Shown here: piece after piece, positions 8,608 through 17,139 of the stretch
Layout: each line of letters opens with the position of its first letter
Numbering within the stretch: the stretch's first letter is position 1
DNA from: Rhizobium sp. BK251
Lineage (GTDB): Bacteria > Pseudomonadota > Alphaproteobacteria > Rhizobiales > Rhizobiaceae
Reading direction: 5' to 3'
Length of the DNA stretch: 64,000 nt
Assembly (NCBI RefSeq): GCF_004345245.1
Contig: NZ_SLUQ01000008.1
Coordinates: 186,001 to 250,000, forward strand
Position numbers and translations under genes: made by a program
The notes under the pieces: model-generated
Told to the model about the DNA's origin: nothing
Seen by the model: only the letters and a program-made list of their open reading frames with translations
Databases searched by the model: none

Positions 8608-8643
8608 CGGAACACGTTTCCATTTATACGGAACATTGTTCCG
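8608..8643. promoter_or_regulatory. Two GGAAC-type palindromic operators between aldo/keto reductase and TetR genes
   Basis: A perfect palindrome CGGAACATTGTTCCG occupies 8629-8643, and a weaker copy, GGAACACGTTTCC, lies at 8610-8622. Equivalent positions are 21 bp apart, two helical turns, so both lie on one face of the DNA. They lie between the two divergent start codons, where a TetR dimer would control both genes. Confidence 0.75.
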
Positions 8644-8656
8644 TTTCGCAAGAGGC

Positions 8657-9289
8657 ATGTTCGTGAACGACGGAGTGAAAGGGTTGAGCGACGAGCAGGA
8701 CTATCACGGCGGCCTGGAACGGCCGGTCCGTGCGGACGCGCGCCGCAACATGGATGCGCTGCTTCGCGCGGCCATGGCGGTGTTCGCGACATCAGGCGTG
8801 GATGCGCCGGTGCGCGAGGTTGCTGAGAAGGCCGGCGTTGGCGTCGGCACGGTCTACCGACACTTCCCGCAGCGGTCGGACCTCATCAAGGCCGTCGTGC
8901 GCAATGAGGTGGACGCGTGCGCCGAGGCGGCTGCGGCCCTTGCGGCGGAGCATCCGCCGGGCGAGGCGCTCGCACTATGGATGCAGCGCTACGTCGACTT
9001 CATCATGGCCAAACGCGGCCTGGCTGCCGCCCTGCATTCGGGCAACCCGGCCTATGAGGCGCTGCCGGACTATTTCGAGAACCGCATGACGCCGGCGCTG
9101 AGAAGCCTGCTGGACGCCGCGCGGGCAGACGGCGCGGTGGGCGCCGACGTCGAAGCCGGCGAACTCCTGCGCGCCGGGATGCAGCTTTCCACGTTGGCAC
9201 ACGGCGAAGACCCCACGCAGACGCGTCGGATGATGGCACTGCTCGTGGATGGCCTGCGCTACAGGGCAGGGACACCGCCTCACGCCTGA
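8657..9289 (+). CDS. TetR-family transcriptional repressor
   Basis: About 210 residues. The N-terminal DNA-binding domain shows the family pattern ARRNMDALLRAA...VREVAEKAGVGVGTVYRHF...RSDLIKAVV, roughly residues 25-75, followed by an all-helical ligand-binding domain. ATG at 8657 is only one base from AGAGG, whereas a GTG at 8663 sits 7 bases from it and may be the true start. It probably represses itself and the divergent aldo/keto reductase through the palindromes at 8610-8643, with release by a small molecule that the reductase may act on. Confidence 0.92.
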   Translation: MFVNDGVKGLSDEQDYHGGLERPVRADARRNMDALLRAAMAVFATSGVDAPVREVAEKAGVGVGTVYRHFPQRSDLIKAVVRNEVDACAEAAAALAAEHPPGEALALWMQRYVDFIMAKRGLAAALHSGNPAYEALPDYFENRMTPALRSLLDAARADGAVGADVEAGELLRAGMQLSTLAHGEDPTQTRRMMALLVDGLRYRAGTPPHA

Positions 9290-9768
9290 TTTCCTTTCCG
9301 GTGATACCCCAGACCGGCAATCGCCCGCGGCAGATGACTGCCCGTGGCCAAGGTGAGACCTTCAGCGAGGTCTCGGCAGCAAGAGCCGGCTTTGCTCGCT
9401 CCAGCGTGGTTCCTGCAGCCGGCGTCACAACGCTCCGCTTCATCGGGCGAGGGTTTCAATCTGGTGGCGTAGTGCAAGATGTGCGATAGTCGCGTCTCGG
9501 ACCGCTGGGACACTGAGACGGTTCGCGACAGCAGGCATCTCAATGCCAGCCATCGGCGCTTGATGGCTGCTACGCATCTCGCCGCGCTATGGGCGAGCAA
9601 TTCGAGCGGCATTTACAAACTCAGCACACGCAAACGTCCCGCGGCACCTGCCGCATAGCTTCACGATACCAGGCCGTCCCGATCGGGAGGATGGGAGTTC
9701 CCTCTGCCTTGGGAGGTAATTCCGGTTGGGCCGTGCCGTGCACAAACATAGAGGGAGGAATGCAACCC
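9290..9768. other. 479-base intergenic region without a recognisable gene
   Basis: A minus-strand frame spans 9280-9612 but has Arg/Ser-rich composition and no family similarity that I can recognise; it could be decayed coding sequence. The stretch also holds the sulfatase promoter region, including a 12-base palindrome TCCCGATCGGGA at 9677-9688 about 80 bases before the sulfatase start. I see no RNA gene or mobile-element ends. Confidence 0.5.
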
Positions 9769-11451
9769 ATGAGTACCATTCGAAACCTATGCTTTGGTCT
9801 GCTGGCTTCCGCATGCGCAACGACGCTGGCTGCACCGGCAGTCGCGCAGCAGCAGGCGAAGCCCAACATCCTTGTCATCATGGGTGATGACATCGGTTGG
9901 TTCAACATCGGCGCCTATCATCGCGGGATCATGTCCGGCAAGACGCCCAACCTCGACAAGCTGGCGGCCGATGGCTTGATGTTCACCGACTATTACGCGG
10001 AGGCGAGCTGCACTGCCGGGCGAGCTAGCTTCATCACCGGTGAGATCCCGCTGCGCACCGGCCTGACGACGGTCGGCCAGGCGGGCGCAGACGTCGGCAT
10101 GCCGGCCCAGGCCGCAACGCTTGCCGCCGCCCTGAAGACCCAAGGGTATGCCACTGGTCAATTCGGCAAGAACCATCTCGGCGACTTGAACAAGTTTCTG
10201 CCGACCGTGCATGGCTTCGATGAATTCTTTGGCTACCTCTATCACCTCGATGCGATGTCGGATCCCTATTGGTATTCGTTCCCGAATGACCAGTCCTACC
10301 GTGACAAGGTCGGACCGCGAAATCTGGTCCATAGCTTTGCCACCGATACGGACGACGCGACCGAGCAGCCGCGCTGGGGCAAGATCGGCAAGCAGCGGAT
10401 CATGGACGAAGGGCCGCTGGCTCCATACCCCGACATGTCCAACGTGCCGAACATGCATGACATAACGCCCAAGGCGAAGTACGACATGACCACCTTCGAC
10501 GAAGTGCTGGTCAAGGCGTCGTGCGACTTCATGGACAAGGCCAAGACCGACGGAAAGCCGTTCTTTGTCTGGCACAATACGACGCGCATGCACGTCTGGA
10601 CGTTCCTGTCGCCCAAGTATCAAGCGCTCATGAACAGCGAGTCCAACTACGGCCTCGAGGAAGCCGGGATGGCGCAGCTCGATGACAACGTCGGAGCGAT
10701 CCTGAAATGCGTGGAGGATGCGGGCGAAGCCGACAACACCATCGTCGTTTTCACAACCGACAATGGCGCTGAGGTATTCACCTGGCCCGACGGTGGCATG
10801 ACGCCGTTCAAGGGCACCAAGGGAACGGTCATGGAAGGCGGCTTCCGTGCGCCGGCCATCATTCGCTGGCCCGGCAAGGTCAAGGCGGGGACGGTTGAGA
10901 ACGGTATCTTCTCCGCCCTCGATTGGTTCCCCACGCTGGTGGCAGCGGCGGGAAATCCCGACATTACCGACCAGTTGCTCAAGGGCGTGAAGCTGGGTGA
11001 CGCGACCTACAAGAATCACCTCGATGGCTACAACCAGCTGGACCTGTTGACGGGCAAATCACCGTCCGCGCGTCATGAGTTCTTCTATTTCGGCGGCCCC
11101 GCACTCGGTGCTGTCCGCATCGACAACTTCAAGTTCCAGTTCTTCCAGCAGCCTAAGGGCTGGCCCGGCGAAAAGGTAACGACGGACATGCCGACCATGG
11201 TCAATATCCGTCAGGATCCATTCGAACGGACACCATCGATTGGCGAGCAAAGCCTCAATGATCAAGGTGGAGGTTACATGAACGACTTCTTCGCACGCGA
11301 ATTCTGGCGGTTCGTCAGCGTTCAGCAGGAAGTTGCCAAGCTTGCGCTTACGGCGGTCGACTACCCGCCGATGCAAGACCCGGCCTCCTTCAATCTGGAA
11401 GCTGTGAAGCGCCAGATTGACGCGGCCATCAAGAACAAGCCAGGCAACTAA
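9769..11451 (+). CDS. Secreted arylsulfatase-type sulfatase
   Basis: 560-residue type I sulfatase. Residues 1-26 form a signal peptide ending AVA, so it acts in the periplasm or outside. The formylglycine motif is CTAGR with C81; metal ligands are expected at D40/D41 (MGDDIGW) and at D331/N332 (TTDNGAE). Activity requires conversion of C81 to formylglycine; no sulfatase-modifying gene is in the window. GAGGGAGGA precedes two ATGs (9760 and 9769); 9769 has proper spacing and gives the clean signal peptide. It probably releases sulfate from organic sulfate esters. It sits alone after a 479-base gap, with a hairpin downstream. Confidence 0.9.
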   Translation: MSTIRNLCFGLLASACATTLAAPAVAQQQAKPNILVIMGDDIGWFNIGAYHRGIMSGKTPNLDKLAADGLMFTDYYAEASCTAGRASFITGEIPLRTGLTTVGQAGADVGMPAQAATLAAALKTQGYATGQFGKNHLGDLNKFLPTVHGFDEFFGYLYHLDAMSDPYWYSFPNDQSYRDKVGPRNLVHSFATDTDDATEQPRWGKIGKQRIMDEGPLAPYPDMSNVPNMHDITPKAKYDMTTFDEVLVKASCDFMDKAKTDGKPFFVWHNTTRMHVWTFLSPKYQALMNSESNYGLEEAGMAQLDDNVGAILKCVEDAGEADNTIVVFTTDNGAEVFTWPDGGMTPFKGTKGTVMEGGFRAPAIIRWPGKVKAGTVENGIFSALDWFPTLVAAAGNPDITDQLLKGVKLGDATYKNHLDGYNQLDLLTGKSPSARHEFFYFGGPALGAVRIDNFKFQFFQQPKGWPGEKVTTDMPTMVNIRQDPFERTPSIGEQSLNDQGGGYMNDFFAREFWRFVSVQQEVAKLALTAVDYPPMQDPASFNLEAVKRQIDAAIKNKPGN

Positions 11452-11467
11452 GTCTGGAACATCAAGG

Positions 11468-11502
11468 ACAGGCGGACGCCCCATGCGGCTTCCGCCTGTT
11501 TG
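11468..11502 (+). terminator. Hairpin downstream of the sulfatase gene
   Basis: ACAGGCGGA (11468-11476) pairs with TCCGCCTGT (11491-11499) over a 14-base loop, followed by a short TTT. It begins 17 bases after the stop codon. Confidence 0.6.
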
Positions 11503-11752
11503 CTCGACCCTTGATGTCTGAACGACCGCAATGGGTGCAGACACCAAGGGGCCGGGCGGCCGTGGGCGGCAAGGCTCTGCCGTCCGCCGTGCAGGGCGGG
11601 CGATTTCACGGCTCCGAAGGCAGATATCCACACCCCAACTACAACGTTACAGTTTTGACAAATCCAACCTGTACAACGGTCTTCCATTTTGTTTAAACCA
11701 TCGCCTGCCTGCCGGTTTGGATCGGGCGGATAAATCAAAAACGGGATTCCAG
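11503..11752. other. Upstream region of the beta-glucosidase gene
   Basis: The region between the sulfatase hairpin and the glucosidase start has no convincing gene. A forward frame is open from 11531 into the glucosidase but reads as low-complexity sequence. The last 130 bases become A+T-rich, as expected of a promoter. No clear operator is seen. Confidence 0.5.
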
Positions 11753-13126
11753 ATGATTGACGCGAAGACACTTGCAGCCCGCTTCCCGGGCGATTTCACC
11801 TTTGGCGTTGCGACCGCGGCCTTTCAGATCGAAGGTGCAACCAAGGCCGACGGCAGGAAGCCTTCCATCTGGGATGCCTTCTCCAACATGCCGGGACGCG
11901 TCTATAACCGCGACAATGGCGATATCGCCTGCGACCACTACAACCGGCTGGAACAGGATCTCGATCTCATCAAGGCGATGGGCGTCGAAGCCTACCGCTT
12001 CTCGATCGCGTGGCCGCGCATCATTCCTGATGGCACGGGCCCGGTGAACGAGGCTGGTCTCGATTTCTACGACCGGCTCGTCGACGGCTGCAAGGCGCGT
12101 GGCATCAAGACCTTCGCAACACTCTATCACTGGGACCTGCCGCTGGCGCTGATGGGTGACGGCGGGTGGACCTCCCGCTCGACCGCCTATGCCTTCCAGC
12201 GCTACACCAAGACGGTCATGGCCCGCCTCGGCGACCGGCTCGATTCCGTTGCTACCTTCAACGAGCCGTGGTGCATCGTCTGGCTCAGTCACCTCTATGG
12301 CATCCATGCACCCGGCGAGCGCAACATTCAGGCAGCGCTCTACGCCATGCACTACATGAACCTCGCCCATGGGCTTGGTGTGGAAGCGATCCGTGCCGAG
12401 GCGCCGAACGTGCCGGTCGGCCTCGTGCTCAACGCCTCCTCGATCATCCCGGGTTCGAACAGCCCGGCCGATCTCGCCGCTGCCGAGCGAGCCCACCAGT
12501 TCCACAACGGTGCCTTCTTTGATCCAGTCTTCAAGGGTGAATACCCGCAGGAATTCGTCGAGGCGCTCGGCGACCGCATGCCCAAGATCAAGGACGGCGA
12601 GCTCAAGACCATCAACCAGAAGCTCGACTGGTGGGGTCTCAACTACTACAAGCCGGACCGCGTCCACGACGATGCAACGAAGAAGGGCGACTTCCCCTGG
12701 ACGGTGGAAGCCGCACCCGCAAGCGACGTGAAGACCGATATCGGCTGGGAGGTTTATTCGCCGGGCCTTCGCCATGTGGTCGAGGAACTCTACAAGCGCT
12801 ACGAGCTGCCCGAGTGCTACATCACCGAGAACGGCGCCTGCTACAACACGGACGTCGTCAACGGCGAGGTCGATGACCAGCCGCGCCTCGACTACTACAG
12901 CGATCACTTGTCCGTCGTCGCCGATCTCATCAAGGACGGCTACCCGATGCGCGGCTACTTCGCCTGGAGCCTGATGGACAATTTCGAATGGGCGGAAGGC
13001 TACCGCATGCGTTTCGGTCTCGTCCATGTCGACTACGAGACGCAGGTGCGTACGGTCAAGAAGAGCGGCAAGTGGTACCGCGATCTGGCGAGCCAGTTCC
13101 CGAAGGGAAATCACAAGGCGGGATAA
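11753..13126 (+). CDS. Beta-glucosidase, glycoside hydrolase family 1
   Basis: 457 residues, the normal size for a bacterial GH1 enzyme. It has the acid/base glutamate in TFNEP (E171), the nucleophile in ITENG (E359), the N-terminal FTFGVATAAFQIEG signature and the C-terminal WSLMDNFEWAEGY aglycone-site segment. No signal peptide is present, so it acts in the cytoplasm on imported beta-glucosides such as cellobiose. The ATG at 11753 gives the normal GH1 N-terminus; the ribosome site is weak, and GGCGG at 11726-11730 is too far away to count. No dedicated transporter is adjacent; the importer at the left edge is about 9 kb away and not clearly linked. Confidence 0.96.
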   Translation: MIDAKTLAARFPGDFTFGVATAAFQIEGATKADGRKPSIWDAFSNMPGRVYNRDNGDIACDHYNRLEQDLDLIKAMGVEAYRFSIAWPRIIPDGTGPVNEAGLDFYDRLVDGCKARGIKTFATLYHWDLPLALMGDGGWTSRSTAYAFQRYTKTVMARLGDRLDSVATFNEPWCIVWLSHLYGIHAPGERNIQAALYAMHYMNLAHGLGVEAIRAEAPNVPVGLVLNASSIIPGSNSPADLAAAERAHQFHNGAFFDPVFKGEYPQEFVEALGDRMPKIKDGELKTINQKLDWWGLNYYKPDRVHDDATKKGDFPWTVEAAPASDVKTDIGWEVYSPGLRHVVEELYKRYELPECYITENGACYNTDVVNGEVDDQPRLDYYSDHLSVVADLIKDGYPMRGYFAWSLMDNFEWAEGYRMRFGLVHVDYETQVRTVKKSGKWYRDLASQFPKGNHKAG

Positions 13127-13225
13127 GTACCCGCCGTCTTCCTTCAGCAGAGCCGGGGGGACTCGCGTTTTCGTCAGAGTCGGAAAGCGATAGTGCGACT
13201 CGATGACTAGGGGTAGACAAGGCCC

Positions 13226-13777
13226 ATGTCCGATCGCTCCCTTTCCCTCTATGCGCTCTGCGGCAGCCAGCGGCGTGCTTCCACGAGCCGTAGGCTGCTT
13301 CAGGCGCTGCGCGATCATGCGCCCGATGGCATCACGATCGAGGCCTGCGACCTCATCGGGCATCTGCCTATCTTCAATCCGGACGACGAGGGCGAGCGCA
13401 CGCCCGCTATCGTCGTCGCGCTGGCGCAGAAGATAGGGGCTGCCGATGGGTTGATTGTCTCCTGCCCGGAATATGCCCATGGCATTCCCGGCGGGTTCAA
13501 GAATGCGCTTGACTGGCTGGTCTCGCGGGACGAGGTGCCGTTCAAGCCCCTGATGTTCGCGCACGCGTCGCATCGGGGCGATCTTGTGCTGGAACTCCTG
13601 AACGATGTGCTGAACACGATGTCGCTACATATTGTCGAGGAGGCATTCCTTCGGCTGCCGCTGGCGGGCAAGACGGACGAGGCACAAGCAGCATTGGTGG
13701 ACGAGGCGGTGCAAGGTGGGGTGCTGAGGAACAGCCTCGAACGGTTCCGCTGCGCAATCGAGGAACGCGCCGGTTAG
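13226..13777 (+). CDS. NADPH-dependent FMN reductase family protein
   Basis: 183-residue flavodoxin-like protein. The opening CGSQRRASTSRRLL is the phosphate-binding loop of the FMN reductase/azoreductase family, and SCPEYAHGIPGGFKNALDW is the characteristic flavin-site motif. It likely reduces flavins, quinones or azo compounds with NADPH. It is 99 bases after the glucosidase and converges with trhO, leaving an 18-base gap. Start ATG 13226 has only a weak AAGG ribosome site. Its physiological substrate is unknown. Confidence 0.88.
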   Translation: MSDRSLSLYALCGSQRRASTSRRLLQALRDHAPDGITIEACDLIGHLPIFNPDDEGERTPAIVVALAQKIGAADGLIVSCPEYAHGIPGGFKNALDWLVSRDEVPFKPLMFAHASHRGDLVLELLNDVLNTMSLHIVEEAFLRLPLAGKTDEAQAALVDEAVQGGVLRNSLERFRCAIEERAG

Positions 13778-13795
13778 CCGCGGAATGCGAAAGCC

Positions 13796-14740
13796 TTAGC
13801 TGCCGATATGCCGCTCGCCGCGTTTCTTTGCCAGCGCCACCTGCTTCTGACGTTCGCGGAAGCGATTGCGATCTTCCTCGGAGCGTTCGCTGTAGCAATT
13901 GCTGCAGGAGACGCCTTCCTCGAAGAAGGGGGAAGCGACCTCTTCGGCCGTGATCGGATTGCGGCAGGCGTGGCAGAGTTTATGATTGCCCTCCCTCAGG
14001 CCGTGCTCCACCGAGACGCGCTCGTCGAAGACGAAGCATGCGCCCTGCCAGAGGCTTTCTTCCGCGGGGACCTCTTCCAGATATTTCAGGATGCCGCCCT
14101 TGAGGTGATAGACCTCGTCAAAGCCCTGTTCCTTCATGAAGGCCGTCGCCTTTTCGCAGCGGATGCCGCCGGTACAGTACATGGCGATCTTCGGCTTGTT
14201 ATGAAGCCCGGAGTTGCCGCGCACCCATTCCGGAAATTCGCGGAACGTCTTCGTCTTCGGGTCGACCGCACCCTTGAAGATGCCGATCGCCGTTTCGTAG
14301 TCGTTGCGCGTGTCGATGACGATCGTGTCGGGGTCGGAGATCAGCGCGTTCCAGTCACGCGGGGCGACATAGGTGCCGACGATCTTGTTAGGGTCGATGT
14401 CCTCGACGCCCATGGTGACGATCTCCTTCTTCAGCTTCACCTTCATGCGCACGAAAGGCATTTTTGAAGCGCGGCTTTCCTTGTGCTCCAGCGCGGAGAA
14501 TTCCGGCTGGGCGCGCAGGAAGGCAAGCACCGCCCCGATGCCGGCGTCCGGGCCGGCGATCGTGCCGTTGATGCCCTCATGGGCAAGCAGCAGCGTGCCC
14601 TTCACGCCGTTTTCGTCGCAAAGCTGCTGGAGCGGCTCCTGAAAATCCCGGAAACGGGGGAAGGAGACGAAATGATAGAGCGCGGCCACGAGGAACGCGC
14701 CCGGTGTCGCCTGCGTCTGGCTGAAGAGAGTGTCTGTCAT
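13796..14740 (-). CDS. trhO: tRNA uridine(34) hydroxylase (rhodanese-related, UPF0176)
   Basis: 314 residues. TrhO makes 5-hydroxyuridine at the wobble position of tRNAs with oxygen. The N-terminal acylphosphatase-like domain has the HEGINGT motif. The rhodanese domain carries the active loop CTGGIRC with C189, and the C-terminal tail has two Cys pairs (CHAC, CSNC) that could bind zinc. The ATG at 14740 begins MTDTLF; the frame continues to 14827, but that addition is not conserved-looking. It is a monocistronic housekeeping gene with no evident regulation. Confidence 0.95.
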   Translation of the reverse strand: MTDTLFSQTQATPGAFLVAALYHFVSFPRFRDFQEPLQQLCDENGVKGTLLLAHEGINGTIAGPDAGIGAVLAFLRAQPEFSALEHKESRASKMPFVRMKVKLKKEIVTMGVEDIDPNKIVGTYVAPRDWNALISDPDTIVIDTRNDYETAIGIFKGAVDPKTKTFREFPEWVRGNSGLHNKPKIAMYCTGGIRCEKATAFMKEQGFDEVYHLKGGILKYLEEVPAEESLWQGACFVFDERVSVEHGLREGNHKLCHACRNPITAEEVASPFFEEGVSCSNCYSERSEEDRNRFRERQKQVALAKKRGERHIGS

Positions 14741-14836
14741 GGGCGCCCGAAATACAGCGTCTTTCGCGCATGTGCAATTGCCCATTGGCCGCAGGTGCGG
14801 CAGTTGCCCTCGGTTAGCGACCGGCAACTGCTGCTC

Positions 14837-15745
14837 CTACTTGGCCCCAACGGTCCAAAGCACGCCGACGATCCGGGCTTCCTGTTCGGCGTCGCCGGCG
14901 AAGACTCTCTCTGCCCGTTCCAGCGCCTCTTCCCGCAGGCTCTGCTGGCAGGAGTTGATGATGGCGAGGACATGGGCAAGGTTTTCGCTCGTGTCGACGA
15001 GAGCCCTGTCCTCGTTCAGGAGCGCTGAGAGCACGGCCAGATCGTTCTGGTACCCGAGGAGGTCGACGAGCCTTTTCGTTTCCGCCTGCTTGGCGCGCAT
15101 GGCGGAGGGCCAGACGTCCCGCAGCAACTGGCTGTACATCCAGTGATCCTGGCTGCGCTTGCGCAACTCGTGGAAATGCTCGACATGGGCTTCGCCTTGG
15201 CAAAGCGAGACGGCCGCCTCGGCGCCTGCGCGCATCCTCAGCCATCCCTTGCGGAGCGTCGACGCCGCCTTGCGGGGCCGGTCCGCGAGCGACAGTCCGG
15301 ATATGGCGTCGAGCGCCTCGTGGCAGACGGCGATTGCGGCGGCAACCTTGTCTTCCAGGTCGGTTTCGTCCGCGGCGAGGCGGTCCCTGCGCTTGGTCAA
15401 TGCCGACTTGAGGACCTTCAGGACCTTGCGTTGCTCCGCGGACGAAACCACCGTGGCAAAATGCTGGGTCGTCTCGATGAGGGCGGTCGCATCACGGACG
15501 ACCGAAAGGGTCCGTGCCATTTCCCGCACGCGCGCATTTTCCTGCTTGCGGAAGTGGCGCGCATCATCTGCGATGAGCCGATAGAGCGCGCGGAGGCGCT
15601 TGAACTTCTTGCGGGCGTCGTGGATCGCTTCATGAAGGCCATCCGGCCGCTCCGAAAGATCTATGATTGCGCCCTGCAACTGCTCGGTAGCCGCGCTACG
15701 GACCTCATCCGTGAAGGATTTCTCAGGCCGTATGCGATAAGCCAT
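14837..15745 (-). CDS. CHAD domain protein
   Basis: 302 residues, nearly all one CHAD domain: an alpha-helical bundle rich in conserved His and basic residues (HEAIHDARKKFKRLRALYRL near the N-terminus, HFHELRKRSQDH in the second half). CHAD domains bind polyphosphate and are found at polyphosphate granules. The start codon lies within the last 23 bases of the upstream CYTH gene in another frame, so the two are translationally linked. In many bacteria the two domains form a single protein; here they are separate polypeptides. Confidence 0.93.
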   Translation of the reverse strand: MAYRIRPEKSFTDEVRSAATEQLQGAIIDLSERPDGLHEAIHDARKKFKRLRALYRLIADDARHFRKQENARVREMARTLSVVRDATALIETTQHFATVVSSAEQRKVLKVLKSALTKRRDRLAADETDLEDKVAAAIAVCHEALDAISGLSLADRPRKAASTLRKGWLRMRAGAEAAVSLCQGEAHVEHFHELRKRSQDHWMYSQLLRDVWPSAMRAKQAETKRLVDLLGYQNDLAVLSALLNEDRALVDTSENLAHVLAIINSCQQSLREEALERAERVFAGDAEQEARIVGVLWTVGAK

Positions 15746-16214
15746 GTATGGCGTCTCTCGTGTATGCCCTCATGGCGAGATTCTGGTTGGAATACCGATC
15801 GTCGCCCGTCACTTCGGCACCCAGCCAATCGGGAAGCTCGGGGTCGTCGGTCTCGTCGTTCATCTCGACTTCGGCAATCGTCAGTCCGCGATAATATCCA
15901 TCGAAGACGTCAACCTCCCAGGTGAAGTCTCCAAACGGTACCTCGTATCGCGTCTTTTCGACCACGCAGCCGACAGCGCTGTCCATGAGTTCCCGGGCAT
16001 CGGCGATGGGGATCTCGTATTCGAACTCGTCCCTTGTCGTGCCCTTGCCGATCTTGATGGTAAGGGTCGCCCTCGTGTCGTTCACGAGGCGGACGCGCAC
16101 GGACCTGTCATCGAGCGACGCGATGTAAGCCTGCCGCAGCGAGAACCTGCCGGTTTCGCTGCCGCGCCATCTTTCGCTGCGGACGAGAAATTTCCGTTCG
16201 ATTTCTTTTGCCAT
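15723..16214 (-). CDS. CYTH domain protein, probable inorganic triphosphatase
   Basis: 163 residues. The CYTH signature EIERKFLV is at residues 4-11, followed by the alternating acidic/basic strands of the triphosphate tunnel (RVRLVNDTRATLTIKIG, EFEYEIP, WEVDVFDG, AEVEMN). Short bacterial CYTH proteins cleave inorganic triphosphate with a divalent metal. The gene overlaps the CHAD gene by 23 bases, suggesting a joint polyphosphate/triphosphate function. It is divergent from eda across 160 bases. Thiamine-triphosphatase activity is an alternative substrate for the fold. Confidence 0.93.
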   Translation of the reverse strand: MAKEIERKFLVRSERWRGSETGRFSLRQAYIASLDDRSVRVRLVNDTRATLTIKIGKGTTRDEFEYEIPIADARELMDSAVGCVVEKTRYEVPFGDFTWEVDVFDGYYRGLTIAEVEMNDETDDPELPDWLGAEVTGDDRYSNQNLAMRAYTRDAIHGLSHTA

Positions 16215-16374
16215 GATCGCTGGAAACGTCTTTCTGTGGCGTCGGCGGGCAGCCTAGCGCAACTTTGTGGCATTTGATACCCGTCAAAGGATAGGCCAGG
16301 GTTTTGGCTCGACAAGGCCTGGCAACGGCGCTATTCGAGTGGCACTTTCAATCGTTTTAAGGGAGCGGTCCGCT

Positions 16375-17013
16375 ATGAGCGAAAAAACCGAGAAGCTTCT
16401 CTCCATCCTCAAACTTCAGCCGGTCGTCCCGGTGCTGATCGTGGAAGATGCAAAGTCGGCCGTCTCCCTCGCTCGGGCACTTGTCGCCGGCGGCCTGAAG
16501 GCGATCGAGATCACCATGCGCACGCCCGCCGCGCTCGATGCGGTCAAGGCCGTCGCGGGGGAGGTCGAGGGCGCCAATGTCGGTGCTGGAACGATCCTCA
16601 ACGCCAGGGATTTCGACGCCGCCGTCAAGGCTGGCTCGACCTTCATCGTCAGCCCCGGCGTTACGCCCGGTGTTCTGTCTGCCGCCAAGGATTCCCCGGT
16701 ACCGCTGCTGCCGGGTGCGGCCACCGCCAGCGAGGTCATGACGCTGCGCGAAGCCGGCTATGGGGTCCTCAAGTTCTTCCCGGCCGAACAGGCCGGCGGT
16801 GCTGCCTATCTCAAGGCACTGTCGTCGCCGCTTGCCGGAACGCTCTTCTGCCCGACGGGTGGAATTTCACTCAAGAATGCCAAGGACTACCTGTCGCTGC
16901 CCAACGTCGTCTGCGTCGGCGGCTCCTGGGTCGCGCCGAAGGAACTGGTTGCCGCCGGCGACTGGGCTGGCATCACCAAGCTTTCCGCCGAGGCCGCCGC
17001 GCTCAAGGCCTGA
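16375..17013 (+). CDS. eda: 2-keto-3-deoxy-6-phosphogluconate aldolase
   Basis: 212-residue class I aldolase of the Entner-Doudoroff pathway, splitting KDPG into pyruvate and glyceraldehyde-3-phosphate. The Schiff-base lysine is K133 in LKFFPAE, the catalytic glutamate is E45 (IEITMRT), and FCPTGGI forms the phosphate-binding loop. ATG 16375 follows AAGGGAG. Monocistronic: edd and zwf are not adjacent, and a strong terminator follows. Rhizobiaceae rely on this pathway for hexose breakdown, so this is core metabolism. It may also act as 4-hydroxy-2-oxoglutarate aldolase. Confidence 0.96.
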   Translation: MSEKTEKLLSILKLQPVVPVLIVEDAKSAVSLARALVAGGLKAIEITMRTPAALDAVKAVAGEVEGANVGAGTILNARDFDAAVKAGSTFIVSPGVTPGVLSAAKDSPVPLLPGAATASEVMTLREAGYGVLKFFPAEQAGGAAYLKALSSPLAGTLFCPTGGISLKNAKDYLSLPNVVCVGGSWVAPKELVAAGDWAGITKLSAEAAALKA

Positions 17014-17036
17014 TAGGGTCCACGTCGAATAATCTT

Positions 17037-17074
17037 GCGCGCGCCGCGGGGCAAAATGCCCGCGGCGCGCGTTT
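17037..17074 (+). terminator. Strong hairpin after eda
   Basis: CGCGCGCCGCGG (17038-17049) pairs with CCGCGGCGCGCG (17060-17071), closed by a short A-rich loop and followed by TTT. Twelve G/C-only pairs lie 24 bases after the eda stop. Confidence 0.8.
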
Positions 17075-17139
17075 CATGAGTTTGCATTTGCCGTTCCGGC
17101 TTCCTATGTCCGTTGCAGTCATAACGATGGAGGAACGGA

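Noticed and set aside
9280..9612. Minus-strand open frame before the sulfatase gene
   Set aside because: Arg/Ser-rich, unmatched by any family I know, overlaps the TetR stop; possibly decayed sequence but not supportable as a gene.
11735..13573. Minus-strand open frame of 612 codons opposite the beta-glucosidase and FMN reductase genes
   Set aside because: Spans two real genes on the other strand and has no recognisable fold.
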